NCBI GenBank assembly: GCA_017163975.1
Contig: JAFFSR010000363.1
Location: 958,001 to 1,022,000 of the forward strand
DNA from: Anastatus disparis
Lineage: Eukaryota; Arthropoda; Insecta; Hymenoptera; Eupelmidae
Reading direction: 5' to 3'
DNA: 64,000 bases
The notes beneath the pieces were generated by a model that was given only the letters and a program-made list of their open reading frames with translations, was not told the origin of the DNA and did no database searches. Numbering within the stretch: the stretch's first letter is position 1; each line of letters starts with the position of its first letter. Below, one piece after another: positions 36,135 through 46,838 of this stretch. The translations under genes and the position numbers were made by a program.

Positions 36135-36136
<2 letters not shown>
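33268..36136. mobile_element. Fold-back element E2 carrying a host gene fragment
   Basis: 2,869 bp. The ends GGGACATTTCACGCCAACT and the complement of AGTTGACGTGAAATGTCCC resemble those of E1. Inverted arms at 33268-34105 and 35303-36136 match over almost their full length (for example GTGTAAGCAAAAGTCACC near 33690 and its complement near 35710). The 1.2-kb loop at 34106-35302 carries an RNA polymerase III largest-subunit fragment. TA repeats lie on both sides. Confidence 0.87.
34145..34930 (-). pseudogene. POLR3A: RNA polymerase III largest subunit (RPC1) fragment
   Basis: On the minus strand, in successive frames: AVDTAIKIAKTGYTQRKM (bridge-helix region), EDLSLHYDMTVENS, DPTYMEGKDYLIDYKKVLDD, ESAQFLKTVA, KAKIEPVTAVGALAAQSI and, after a stop, [17 protein letters not shown] and [29 protein letters not shown] with MNIT-VPRI-EIINA is the trigger-loop region of RPC1 rather than RPB1 or RPA1. 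Changes at conserved sites (EPGTQ region altered, stop after PGT) show decay. About 260 residues of a protein of roughly 1,400 remain. A TTTTTTTTCAG tract lies near its upstream edge, so an intron border, and so a DNA-level capture, is possible but unproven. Confidence 0.83.
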
Positions 36137-36171
<35 letters not shown>

Positions 36172-36742
36172 CCAACTTTTAAAAACCTTTAATATTTAAA
36201 CCTTTAACGTAGCAAGAAATACATCAGTTTTGTGGGAACCGCTGAGTTGTGAGTACGAAATTCAATATTTTCAATAATCTTTTAATAATTATTAACAATT
36301 TATTAAAAATTTTATATACAATATTTAGTTAGCATGTACATAATTAAACCTTGAGTTGACATTATTTTGCTGATGAAAAAGGTGGGACTTTTTTCTTTAA
36401 GGCGTGTATTATGCAATCTCATTCGTCTCTCGTGTCGCACTTATCAAACTTGTGCTGATCCTATTAAAAAGAATGACTTTGGTGCATTTCTTAAGAACAC
36501 TTATTCCACATTGTCGTAGCAATGACGATTATATTTCTTAAATCTTTGTAGCTTGCATACTTTATACATACACTTAATTTGTATATGCATCTAATTTTCA
36601 TGCGTACTTAAACTATTAATAAATATCGATATTAGTTAATTTCCTTAATATATAAATTGTGAACTATTATATTATATACACATCTACTGTCAAAATAACA
36701 GATGGTATAACTCTTTTTTTTTATAATAGCCTGACACCTTTT
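36137..36742. other. (TA)n then unassigned AT-rich DNA
   Basis: TA run at 36137-36166, then no recognised gene. The end (AACAGATGGTATAACTC, GCCTGACACC) belongs to a tandem unit seen again at 39085. Confidence 0.6.
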
Positions 36743-38884
36743 GCTTTCTCATAGAGAAAGCATTGTATCGATAAAAATTTTTTTTTTCTATTTTTTCATT
36801 AATTTGTACATATTTGAACTCGGTGAGTCGAAAAAAGTCGTTTTCAGAAAATGTCTGTATGTATGTGTGTGTGTGGATGTATGATTTCAGTTAGTAAATT
36901 GTATCTCGGGAACTACTCGATGGATTTGCTTCTAATTTTGCATGGAATTTAGTTTTTTAACTAACTTGCTGGGAAGCTATTGATAATTGGTTCTTCTAGT
37001 GTAGTTTTCATTTAAGAGTTAATTAAAAAAAAATTCGATTTTTCATTATTTTGTTTTTTTTTTGTTTATTACTCGATGAATTTGCTTCAAAATTTGCACG
37101 GAAATTATTTGTGATTGCTCAAATAGAATAAATTTAAAAAAACTGATTTTCTTAGCTCAGTTTTAATTTTAGAGCATTTTGAAATTTTTGAAAAAAATGT
37201 TTCTATTTATTAGGCCAATAAAATCTTAAAAACTACTTGATGGATTTACTTCAAATTTTCCATACAATTCAATTTTTCGATCAACTGGTGCGGAAGCTAT
37301 TGAGAATTGGTTTTCTTAGTGTAGTTTTTTTTTAGAGTCATTTTAAGAATTTTGAAAAACTTTCGATTTTTCATTTTTTTTGTATTTTACGTGAACTACT
37401 CGAATAATTCGTTTGAAAATTTGTACGGAATTTAATTTCGACTTCCAAAAGTAGAAAAACGTTTGAAAACTGATTTTCTTAGCGCACTTCTAATTTAAGA
37501 GTATTTTTAAAATTTTTAAAAAATTTTTATTTTTAATTTTTTTCTATTTTACGAAAAGCATTTGATAGATTTGCTCCAAAATTTAAATGCAAGTTATTCG
37601 CTACTGTCTGAAAAAACAAGCTTTGGAAAACATATTTTCTCAGAGCAGTTTTAATTTTAGAGCATTTTGAAAATTAAAAAAAAATTTTTATTTTTCATTT
37701 ATCTTCTATTTTGTGTAAACCATACTATAAATTTTCTCAAAAATTTTTGTACAATCAATTCGATATTGTCTGAAAAAAATAAGCTTTTAAAAACTGATTT
37801 TCTTAGTGTGGTTACAATTTTAGAGAAATTTAAAGATTTTTTAAAAAAATTTTGATATTGTATTTCTTAATTTTTTTTTATTTTACGTAAAGTACTCGAT
37901 AGATTTGTTCTGAAATTTGCAGGGAAATCATTTACAACTGCTAAAATAAGATAAATTTTTAAAAATTGATTTTTATAGGATAGTTTTAATTTTAGAGCAT
38001 TTTTAAAATTTTGAAAAAGAAATTTTGAAAAGAAAATGTTATTTATTCAGCCAATTAGATCTCGAAAATTACTCGATGGACTTGCTTCAGATTTCGCATA
38101 CTATCTATGTTTTTGTATAAGTAGACGGGAAGCTATTGAAAATTCGTATTCATAGAGTAGTTTTTTTTATAGAGCCATAAACATGAACTGTATTTATATA
38201 TAAATATGATTGCATTTTATAAAGATTAGAAATTTTATTGTCATCATTCTTTTTATTACTACATTATATCATTTTTTCAATAAAAGAAATTTTTTGTATT
38301 ACTTGATGATTTAAAATAAATTATAAATGTTGAAAAAGTAAACAGCTAGCATATATGTTTGAAATTTATAAAGTACAATATGAGTAAATATTAATGTTAG
38401 ACAATTTTTTAATATTAAAATCACATTTAAGAGGAGGTCACGTATCTCCGTTCTTTTCTAATCAAAGAATTAATTTTTTGCAAAAACTAATAATTTTAGC
38501 AAAAATGAAGAGAAAGCCGCATCTCGTATCAAAAAAACCAATTTTTTCTTTAATTAGAAAGAATTAATTTTATTGCTTCATCTTCAAGAAAACCTTGAAA
38601 AACTAAATTGTTTACCCTAACCTTTATGTTTTACGTTTTTCAAGGTTTTCTTAAAAACAAAGCGATAAAATCAATTCTTTCTTATCAATGAAAATATTGC
38701 TTTTTTTGAGACAAGATGCGGCTTTCTCTTTATTTTTTGTTAAAATTATTAGTTTTCGTAAGAAAATCAATTCTTTGATTAAAAAAGGACAGATATACTC
38801 AGCCTGCTCTTAAATAAATATAAAAAAATTAATGAAACTCAAAGAGCTCTATGAGAAAGCATTCCGCCAAAGCACTTGGCAGCG
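36743..38884 (+). mobile_element. Helentron-like nonautonomous element, copy 2
   Basis: Same ends as 30081-31357 (start GCTTTCTCATAGAGAAAGC; end GCCAAAGCACTTGGCAGCG), set between T residues. The microsatellite here is short (TGTATGTGTGTGTGTG near 36858). It carries seven or eight degenerate units of about 165 bp (ACTGATTTTCTTAGCGCA; TTTTAGAGCATTTTGAAA). A TTAA MITE sits inside at 38431-38809. The neighbouring tandem unit at 39085-39200 shows the empty target. Confidence 0.78.
38431..38809 (+). mobile_element. TTAA-flanked fold-back MITE family F2, copy 2
   Basis: 379 bp between TTAA at 38427-38430 and 38810-38813, nested in the Helentron-like element. The left end is GAGGAGGTCACGTATCTC as in copy 1. 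The right end (CAGCCTGCTC) resembles family F3 instead. Confidence 0.86.
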
Positions 38885-39246
38885 TTTTTCTTATTTTTTA
38901 TCATGAATTATCGATATTCATTGCGTAATGATTGATAATTTATAAATGATGATTTATGAACAGTAAATATCTTTCAATGTAATATATTCAATTTTGATAA
39001 ATATATATTTAAGTATCATTTGCATATGTATATAGTTATATACACAACTTGGGCGTATTAACAATGAATTTTAAAAACTACAAAATAACGGATGGTATAC
39101 CTCTTTTTTTTTTTAAGATAGCCTGATACTTTTTTCTCATTTTTCATCACAAATTGTCGATATTTATTGCGTAATAATTGATTATTTATGAATAATAATT
39201 TTTAAATAATAAATATCTTTCAATATAATATATTCAATTTCAGTAA

Positions 39247-39294
<48 letters not shown>

Positions 39295-39565
39295 CAGTTA
39301 TCTACGCAACTTAGGCGTATTAACAATGAATGTCAAAAACACCTGATCGCAAAAGGTAGAATAGTTATACTTTCTTTTATGTTTCGGGCTCCTAATACTC
39401 TTTATCATTTTTATATCACTGATTCTGAATATTTTTTGATTCTACATCTTGGTAATGTAATGGAAATAAATATATATTATATTTAAAATATAATAACCAA
39501 TTCCAATACATGGTTTATTTATCTATTATTTGCATATCATTTGCATATGATTCGTATGCATATGT

Positions 39566-39616
<51 letters not shown>

Positions 39617-39750
39617 TATAGGAATGTATATATTTTATACAGATTTTTAAGTACACATAGTGTGTCTTATGTCTGTATGTCTGTCTCTCTCTCTCTCTCT
39701 TCATATCTATGAATAAATATATCTATATATATATATATCTATATCCCCCT

Positions 39751-39776
39751 TGAGTGGATACTTGACTATCCACTCA
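39751..39776. other. Perfect short inverted repeat
   Basis: TGAGTGGATA, six bases, then TATCCACTCA, just left of the second Polinton relic. Function unknown. Confidence 0.6.
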
Positions 39777-39849
39777 ATAAATTATGACTTAGCAAGCCAA
39801 AATAAGTAAAAAGCTTGGTGAATGATAATTTTTTAGTGTTACGTGTATA

Positions 39850-40207
39850 ATGGCTTGGGTAAAATAAAAGAAAATCGCTTGATCTTAAAACAGCACATGC
39901 CTTATACGCCCTTTATCATTTAAATAAAGAACAATGCAAAGCTATTTTAAAACTGGCTGATCGTAATATAGTTAAGGGTATTTATGAGTGTGCTTTGAAT
40001 ACTTTAAAATGCACTGTACATTCAACATATTCTCAAAACCAAAAGTTAGTTAAACATGAAATTCTGAGAAATTTAAGCAAGCGGGACTCTAAATCGTGGA
40101 AAAGTAAGAAACGTTAAATCGTAAAGAAAGGTGATGGTTTTTTAACAGCTTTACTTGTACCTGTATTAGGGACTATAATATCAGCTCTTATCCTTACTCG
40201 TTCTTAA
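39850..40207 (+). pseudogene. Small Polinton protein with hydrophobic C-terminus
   Basis: A frame containing HALYALYHLNKEQCKAILK and LADRNIVKGIYECAL runs to a stop at 40115-40117. It continues as KKGDGFLTALLVPVLGTII and stops at 40205-40207. The C-terminal half is one predicted membrane segment. The ATG at 39850 is followed quickly by a stop, so the true start is uncertain. The next gene starts 7 bp downstream. Confidence 0.6.
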
Positions 40208-40213
40208 TTTGAA

Positions 40214-41077
40214 ATGCAGCATGTACGTAAAATGATTTTAGTGCCTCGAGACAGCATACAAAAACTTCTTCATACAAACGTTTCTGAAGTCGCGCCAAAT
40301 GTTGAGTCTAGTAGAAAAAGTACTGTTCAAACACCAAGCAGTCATCTTACAAGATTAGACATAGGAATGAGTAATATCTTAAACTCGCAAGAAACTGATT
40401 AAAGCGTACAAAATGATCGAAATGTCAACAAAGTTTCACAATGATATATTTTTTAGATGATATAAAAAAAGAGTTTAGATGATGTTAATAAAAATGAACA
40501 AAAGTTAGAAAATAAAATAGATTCAGGAATAATAATATCATCTGTGCCTGTAACATACAGACGTAAGGCTGAATCGATGGCTTAATTTTTAAAAACTCCT
40601 AATATTTCTTCAAGAATTACATGAAATGACCACGATTTAGTTTCCATGGATGGAGCTGTTCTCAAAGGTTCTAATATAGTATATTCAATTAACGATGCTG
40701 TCCGTAGTAGAAAAGGTGTAAGAGCTACAGGTCTTGAGCGTTTTGCGTGGTTTTTATGAGGTGAAGATATACCATTGGGATGTATTGGTAATTTAGCTTT
40801 TTGCGAAGAAGGACGAAAATTTGAACATGCAGTAAATTATATTAATAGGTCTTTAACAACATCACAAACAAGTTTGAATGATTCGTTATTACGTAACCCA
40901 AAAGGACGTACTTCTATGCCTAAAAATAAAAATTTATCAATAGAAAATGATACTTATGACGAAATTACAGTAATTAATAAAGAAATATACAGTGAAGACG
41001 ATGATTCATGGACTGCTCGGAACAAAAAGAAACACGTTAAAAGAAATACCGTAACAGAGCAAAAAGGCGGTGGCTAA
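40214..41077 (+). pseudogene. Polinton conserved MILVP protein
   Basis: ATG 40214 begins MQHVRKMILVPRDS and reads TPSSHLTRLDIGMSNIL to a stop at 40400. The second half reads VLKGSNIVYSINDAVRSRKG, then TGLERFAWFL, a stop, and EDIPLGCIGN and an acidic/basic tail to 41077. The same N- and C-terminal blocks occur in relic 1 at 20587-19908. Function not settled. Confidence 0.72.
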
Positions 41078-41107
41078 TTGAGTTTTCCATTTTAAATAAA
41101 TAAAATT

Positions 41108-42130
41108 GTGGATCCTGATAAATTCAACAAAATATATTATGATGTTAATGATCATGCTGGTTATGATGAAGCGCGTCGGTTTGTAAATAAAACTAAAAAT
41201 ATAGCTGGACCGCATAGGCTGCAGCCGCTAGATGCTTATACATTACACAAACCTGTTTATAGAAAATTTCCTCGCTTTCATTACAATGCTGCTAAAATGG
41301 ACTTTGTATGGAAAGACGATTTAATTGACCTAGAATCCTTAAAATCTTATAGTGGTGGATTTTCATATTTATTGGCTGTCATCGATTTTCTCAGCAAATA
41401 TGCATGGATAGTACTCTTGAAGGATAAATCATGTTTACAAGACACCGACGCCTTTAAAAAAATTTTCTCAAATAAACGTAAAAGAATTTCTAAAAGTTTT
41501 AAACTAACAAGGAAAAAGAATTCATCGGACAAAGATGCAAAAATTTCTAAAATCAGTTAATATTGCACACCATGTAGTAAGTAATCCTGATATAGAAGCA
41601 GCTTTTGTTAAAAGATTTAATCGTATCTTGAAGAAAAAAAAATTTAAGATATTTTACACATAAAAATTCTAAACGATACATAGATATCTTACCTGAACTT
41701 GTAAATAGTTACAACAAATCACATCATTCAATGATAAAGATGGTGCCTTCAGAAGTGACGATATTTAATGCAGATATTGCAAAGAAAAATATGAATCCTA
41801 GATATAAAACAATTAATAGAGAAGCTTAATACTCAGAAGGTGACTTTGTTTGCATTAGTCGAACCAAAGACACCTTTGAAAAAGGTTATTCAGCAAATTA
41901 GAAAACCACCTGCGTATGAAATAGAAGATCTCGATGGTGAATCTATAGACGGTATTTTTTACGAAGAACTTAACGTTATCCTAAAGGGTATCAGAAATTC
42001 TGAATATAAAATTGATAAAATATTAAAAACAAGTGGTTCAGGCCGTAGAAAATAATATCTTTCAAGTTAGGTCAGTTATCCTAGTAAATTTAATTCATGG
42101 ATGTCAGCTGAAGATATAAAAAATATATAA
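41108..42130 (+). pseudogene. INT: Polinton integrase with chromodomain-like tail
   Basis: The frame begins at GTG 41108 (the ATG may be lost). KIYYDVNDHAGYDEARR and YTLHKPVYRKFPRFHY precede the core; WKDDLIDL and FSYLLAVIDFLSKYAW follow. A frameshift near 41510 moves to a frame with NIAHHVVSNPDIEAAFVKRF, where the Glu of the DDE triad is Lys (41610-41612). The tail reads YEIEDLDGESIDGIFYEEL and KIDKILKTSGSGRRK, then KFNSWMSAEDI to TAA 42128-42130. Confidence 0.85.
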
Positions 42131-42132
42131 AC

Positions 42133-43173
42133 ATGAGAACTCAATTTTATATGATACTACCTAGTAATAGTAGTATGAGTGTTTTTCATAACAACACTAC
42201 ATCATATTATACTACAAAATTAACTCAAGAAATTAATTTACGGGGAGTTTGGAAAGTTAGCATCACAGAAATTCATTTCCTGCACTCATTCTTACATTTA
42301 AGAGAAAAAGAAAGAGAAATCAAAGTTTTATCTGTTTCACCGCCTCTCTTAAGGGATAAATAAGTAAATCGACTTGTCGATATAGAATATAAGACAGTTA
42401 CAATTCCTTATGGTATATATTCCGATATATCGAAATTTTTAGAAAAAATAAATGAAGCATTACGTGAAACACATATATCATTTAAATTGTCGTCAGAACA
42501 TAATAACACCTGCGTATACGTTAAAAGGACATGTGATTCTAAAAAATGTATCAATGATCAGTCTATAAAAATGAGTCGAGCAGTTTGGGATATTTTAGGC
42601 TTTGCTGAAATAAAAAGATATTTAAACGTTGATTTGAATGAACCCATTGCTACTCGATTAGCAAATATTTTCAATTATTTATCAAGAAAAATTTCTTCTC
42701 AATGGTGTAGAAATGAGAGTACGACTCATCCGCTCAAAAGACGCCTTTTGCTTGATAGATCATGATGCTCAGAATGTTAAAATACGTATAATGGATACAT
42801 CATTACATGTACGTAAATGTCGATGGAATACAAATTCCTAATAAGCCCAATTAACCTTATTATCTCGACACGTTCATTGATGAATTATCCAACTTCATTT
42901 AGCAAGACACGAATTCATTTTATGAATAAAGGAAACTCTATTTCAAGAAATACTTAACCAAATGGTTATTGTCTACATGCTTTTGACTTAGCCCCAGATG
43001 TTTCGGCTATTTGTAACACTCATTAGAATTTAGTTAAAACAGGCGCAGTCCGTTAAAAATTACGTTTCGATCAAGTTCTGGAAAATTTTGTAAATTGCAT
43101 AGTTTACGCAGAATACGATAACGTATTTAAAATAAATGCATCACGACAAGTTATTATTGATTTTAATGGGTAA
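42133..43173 (+). pseudogene. Penton-like protein joined by deletion to major capsid C-terminus
   Basis: ATG 42133 starts TQFYMILPSNSSMSVF; a stop at 42361-42363 interrupts, and the same frame continues through VTIPYGIYSDISKFL and VWDILGFAEIKRYL to about 42690. Without a gap the sequence becomes major capsid: RVRLIRSKDAFCLIDHDAQN and TSLHVRKCRW, then after another deletion SFSKTRIHFMNKGNS, CLHAFDLAPDVSA and CIVYAEYDN, stopping at 43171-43173. The last 57 bp are partly repeated just downstream. The fusion looks like internal deletion, not a functional chimera. Confidence 0.78.
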
Positions 43174-43345
43174 ATAATAATACTTGAAATGGACATGTCA
43201 CGACAAATAATTACCGATTTAATGAGTAAATAATACCTTCACTACATTCCAAAATGAACTTTCTATTTTTTTGTATATCACATCACTGAAAAGTTTCACC
43301 AATTAGGGAAAGGTAAAATATAACACAAAAAAAAGTAGAGCGCTC

Positions 43346-43380
43346 TATATAAATTCAACTGGAGACACGAGTTAAGCAGT
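43346..43380 (+). promoter_or_regulatory. Probable core promoter of the HWI/APP ORF in relic 2
   Basis: TATATAAA at 43346-43353 lies about 30 bp before AGCAGTGT (43375-43382), an arthropod initiator-like sequence; the ORF starts 50 bp further on. Confidence 0.5.
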
Positions 43381-43432
43381 GTAAAGTTATTCAAGTTTCA
43401 AACAGTCGACATACATGCAGACCTCAAGAACT

Positions 43433-43489
43433 ATGGACTATATTATTGACGTTCAAGTTTTTTGCGACATTAATAACACAGGCCCATAA
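43433..43489 (+). pseudogene. Truncated start of the HWI/APP protein
   Basis: Eighteen codons (MDYIIDVQVFCDIN...) and a stop. The start is similar to the relic 1 protein beginning at 14848 (VIKVQFLQDN). The rest is replaced by an unrelated tandem repeat. Confidence 0.55.
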
Positions 43490-43970
43490 AAAAAAAAGTT
43501 GTCGGTTCTGGGATGGAGACTATACTTTTCTTCTGTATTTTTTCTCGCTGAATCCGAATCTGGCGTTAAAAGTGGGCGGTTGGCCGCATATTTTAAACAT
43601 GACCTCAAAAAACTGTCAAAAAAAAAGTTTCTGTGGAAAAACATGAGAAGAAAAAATTAAAATTGTTTCCGACATATCAAAAAAATTTATTTTTATGCAT
43701 TTTGGCCTATTAAATCCGAATTTGTTATGGAAAAAGAGAGTCGACTGCCTTATTTTGAACATAACTTAAAAAAACTGGTTAAAAAGCAGTCTTTCTGTGG
43801 AAAAACGTAAGAATAACAAAACACATTGTTTCCAGCACATCAAAAAAGCTTTATTTTTATGTATTTCGGCCTGTTAAATCTAAATTTGTTACGCAAAAAG
43901 AGATTTGACCGACTAATTTTAAAGACAACCTTAAAAAATTACTCAAAAGTCAACTTTCACAAAAGCTAAA
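43490..43970. repeat. Tandem repeat, about 3 units of roughly 170 bp
   Basis: The series CTGTGGAAAAAC, TTATTTTTATG, GGCCT-TTAAATC and AAGAGA recurs three times with drift. It abuts the 3' end of the transposon-protein remnant on the minus strand. Confidence 0.72.
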
Positions 43971-43971
43971 T

Positions 43972-44640
43972 TTACTTACGCTTGCGTATACGCTTATCTT
44001 CGAACGACCTATGCAAAGGATTCCTACGCCTCTTTTTATTATTAGGTTGTACTTCTCTTTTTAGCATCCGGCAGTAGTCCGCCATCATTTCCTTGCCATC
44101 TACGTTCGAATTCCTTCATATCCTGATAAAATCTTTCACCATACTCTTCACTCTAGTCACCTAGGAGTAGTGGGAATTCATCAATATGCGAATCGAGAAA
44201 GTGGAGTTTCAAATTCATTAAGCAACCTAATTTTTTGAAATTTTGTACCATAGCTTTTACGATGCTCTTGTAGTTCTCATCTTTATTGATACCTGAAAAT
44301 TTTGTTGCAACATCTTTAAAACTCAACCAGGCTGCCTTCTCGGTATCATTCATACTTTTGACGAATTCTTTGTCCCTGAACATTTTGCGAATTTGAGGTC
44401 CATCAAAGATACCTTTCTTCAATTTAACTACAGTTATATTCGTAAAGATGGTTTCTAAGTATTTTCGCCCTTCTTTATCGGAAGCTTTAACAAATTGTTT
44501 CATCAGCCCTAATTTAATATGTAAAGGTGGTAAAAGGATTTTGCTAGGATCGACAAGAGGACGATTGATGACATTGCTGGAACCTGGGTAAGTGGAGTAA
44601 GTCTCCTTACTGCGAGAACATCACTTACTCCACTTTTGAA
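43972..44640 (-). pseudogene. Transposon-associated protein, C-terminal half (left inverted copy)
   Basis: From about 44640 down: LVDPSKILLPPLHIKLGL, then FVKASDKEGRKYL, GIFDGPQIRKMFRD, KAAWLSFKDVATKF and LKLHFLDSHIDEFP. A frameshift follows near 44150, then YGERFYQDMKEFERRWQG and a basic tail to the stop at 43972. This is the C-terminal half of a protein repeated widely in arthropod genomes, probably a transposon product; its function is unknown to me. It is an inverted duplicate of 45256-45905. Confidence 0.72.
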
Positions 44641-44770
44641 ATATAGTGTTTTGCACTATTTCGACTGTCGAACATGCATAAATAACACATGGACAATATT
44701 TACAGGTCTCCGCAAATTAACTATTCATGCTCACTATACTTTATTTTATTTGAAAACTTTTCGATGTTAC

Positions 44771-45905
44771 AAAACAGAAAGTAAATTCATCAAAAGTGTA
44801 AAAGAACTGTCTTCGGACAGTGGTGAGGAATATGTTTTGATTGGTAGAGACAAAAGCCAAAAAAAGATCTCTCAAGCTCAACTTAATGACATGATTAGGA
44901 GTGCTGGATTAGCAAAAAATGCAGCTGAATTAATGTCTTCTCAATTAAAGTCTTTCAATGTATTAGAAAAAGACGTTAACGTTAAATTTTATCGAAACCG
45001 AGAAGAAGTGGTTCAATCATACTTTACTAGCCGATCTGATCTAGTGTATTGCACTGCTGTACGAGGACTTATTAATGGGTTCAAACCAAATTTATACAAG
45101 CCAGAAGAGTGAAGGATATTCATCGATTCATTTAAGCGAAGCTTGAAGGCAGTTCTTCTTCACAAGACGTAACATCGAAAAGGTTTCAAATAAAATAAAG
45201 TATAGTAAGTACAAATAGTCAATTTGCAGAGACCTGAAAATATTGTGCATGATACTTGGTCAGCAATCAGGTTTTACCAAGTACCCATGTTATTTATGCA
45301 TGCTTGACAGTCGAGATAGAGCAAACACTATTATACAAAAGTGGAGTAAGTGATGGTCTCGCTGGCCACAGGAGACTTACTCCACTTACCCAGGTTCCAG
45401 CAATGTCATCAATCGTCCTCTTGTCGATCCTAGCAAAATCCTTTTACCACCTTTACATATTAAATTAGGGCTGATGAAACAATTTGTCAAAGCTTCCGAT
45501 AAAGAATGGCGAAAATACTTAGAAAGCATCTTTACGAATATAACTCTGGTTAAATTGAAGAAAGGTATCTTTGATGGACCTCAAATTCGCAAAATGTTCA
45601 GGGACAAAGAATTCGTCAAAAGTATGAATGATACCGAGAAAGCAGCCTGGTTGAGTTTTAAAGATGTTGCAACAAAATTTTTAGGTAATAATAAAGATGA
45701 GAACTACAAGAGCATCGTAAAAACTATGGTACAAAATTTCAATAAAATTAGGTTGCTTAATGTATTTGAAACTTCACTTTCTCGATTCGCACATTGATTA
45801 ATTTCCGTTACTCCTAGGTGACAACAGTGAAGAGCATGGTGAAAGATTTTATCAGGATATGTAGGAATTCAAACGTAGATGGCAAGGAATGGTTTGAAGG
45901 AGATA
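44771..45905 (+). pseudogene. Transposon-associated protein, N-terminal part and right copy of the C-terminal half
   Basis: The loop between the inverted arms reads SSDSGEEYVLIGRDKS, RNREEVVQSYFTSRSDLVYC and, past a stop at 45110, RIFIDSFKRSLKAVLLH. After a deletion the right arm reads TKYPCYLCMLDSRDR, then FVKASDKEWRKYL, GIFDGPQIRKMFRD and KSIVKTMVQNF. It shifts frame near 45750 and ends around the GERFYQDM block. Together with the left copy this makes a head-to-head palindrome with arms 43975-44775 and 45165-45905. Confidence 0.72.
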
Positions 45906-46445
45906 TTCCTAATCTATAACTTCACTTAAATTTATGCGCATTAACCCACACTACAAGACGGATTTTTGTACAGGGATCTTAAGAAACACAAGTGATTCAA
46001 AGTATTATATCACGGCGAGTTATAAATTTAGAAAACTATGACTGTTCGTCTGTGCACAATTTACAAGACTGTTAAGCTTATTGTTGTTTTCAAGGTTCTC
46101 AGAATCATGAATTTTTTATTTGTGCTCTGAATTGTGTAATTAAATATAAAAAGTGGGTTAACGGAAATAGTAGGATTATTTCTGCATTATTCGACTCTGA
46201 CAGCAACGACGCTCCATATTCTTCTCCTACGGATTTAAATAACCGTACAACGCAAACCACGCCTATTAAACCAAAAATACTTGTTAAAAAAAGTGAACCA
46301 GAAAGACCACCAACACCTGGGCCTAGTAAAAAAAGCGTATATGACAGTATTAAAGAATAAGGATATTATACTTCTGAATCAACTACACCTGTAAGCGCAA
46401 AACATCGCAATGAATACTCTACAGATTCGGAATGCACTTTACTCA
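45906..46445 (+). pseudogene. Unrecognised coding-like fragment
   Basis: From about 46155 a frame reads ISALFDSDSNDAPYSSP, PERPPTPGPSKKSVYDSI, a stop, then TTPVSAKHRNEYSTDSEC up to the TTAA of the MITE. Ser/Pro/Thr-rich like a disordered linker. It is cut by the MITE at 46450; I cannot identify the protein. Confidence 0.45.
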
Positions 46446-46449
46446 TTAA

Positions 46450-46834
46450 CGGTAGGCCGGAGTAGAACCTGATACCGACCGAGTAACAATTGAGTTGTTT
46501 GTTATTTACTCAAGTTTTAATCAGTGTATCTTCAAATTAAAGGTCGAGCGCAATAAATATTATTATTATGAACATCTATGCACAAGAAAAAAAATATTTA
46601 CCGGTTTGTTTTTGAGAAAAGTAAGTAACGCGAAAATATTATAAACATAAACTTTTACTTTGGCGTTACTTACTTTTCTCAAAAACAAACCGGTAGATAT
46701 TTTTTTTCTTGTGCATAGATGTTCATAATAACAATATCTATTGCGCTCGACCTTTAATTTGAAGATACACCGATTAAAACTTGAGTAAATGACAATAATG
46801 CCAATTAGACAAGGACAGCGAATCCGGCCTGCTC
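46450..46834 (+). mobile_element. TTAA-flanked fold-back MITE family F3, copy 2
   Basis: 385 bp between TTAA at 46446-46449 and 46835-46838. Ends CGGTAGGCCGGAG and CGGCCTGCTC; the inner hairpin pairs AGTAAGTAACGC with its complement. The arms agree better here than in copy 1, suggesting a younger insertion. Confidence 0.88.
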
Positions 46835-46838
46835 TTAA

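Larger units (their letters stand above)
36690..39680. repeat. Tandem repeat, unit near 260 bp, split by an insertion
   Basis: The phrases GGATGGTATACCTC, ATAGCCTGATAC, TTATTGCGTAATAATTG and GGGCGTATTAACAATGAA recur in order: first unit 36690-36742 plus 38885-39080, second about 39085-39345, weak third after 39365. (TA)n tracts lie at 39249-39290 and 39568-39610. Confidence 0.72.
39780..43489 (+). mobile_element. Polinton/Maverick relic 2
   Basis: Plus-strand order: small hydrophobic-tailed protein, MILVP protein, integrase, penton-like protein fused by deletion to the major capsid C-terminus, then a promoter and the start of the HWI/APP ORF, cut off at 43490. Order agrees with relic 1. Protease, polymerase B, ATPase and terminal repeats are not seen. 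Edges are approximate. Confidence 0.87.
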
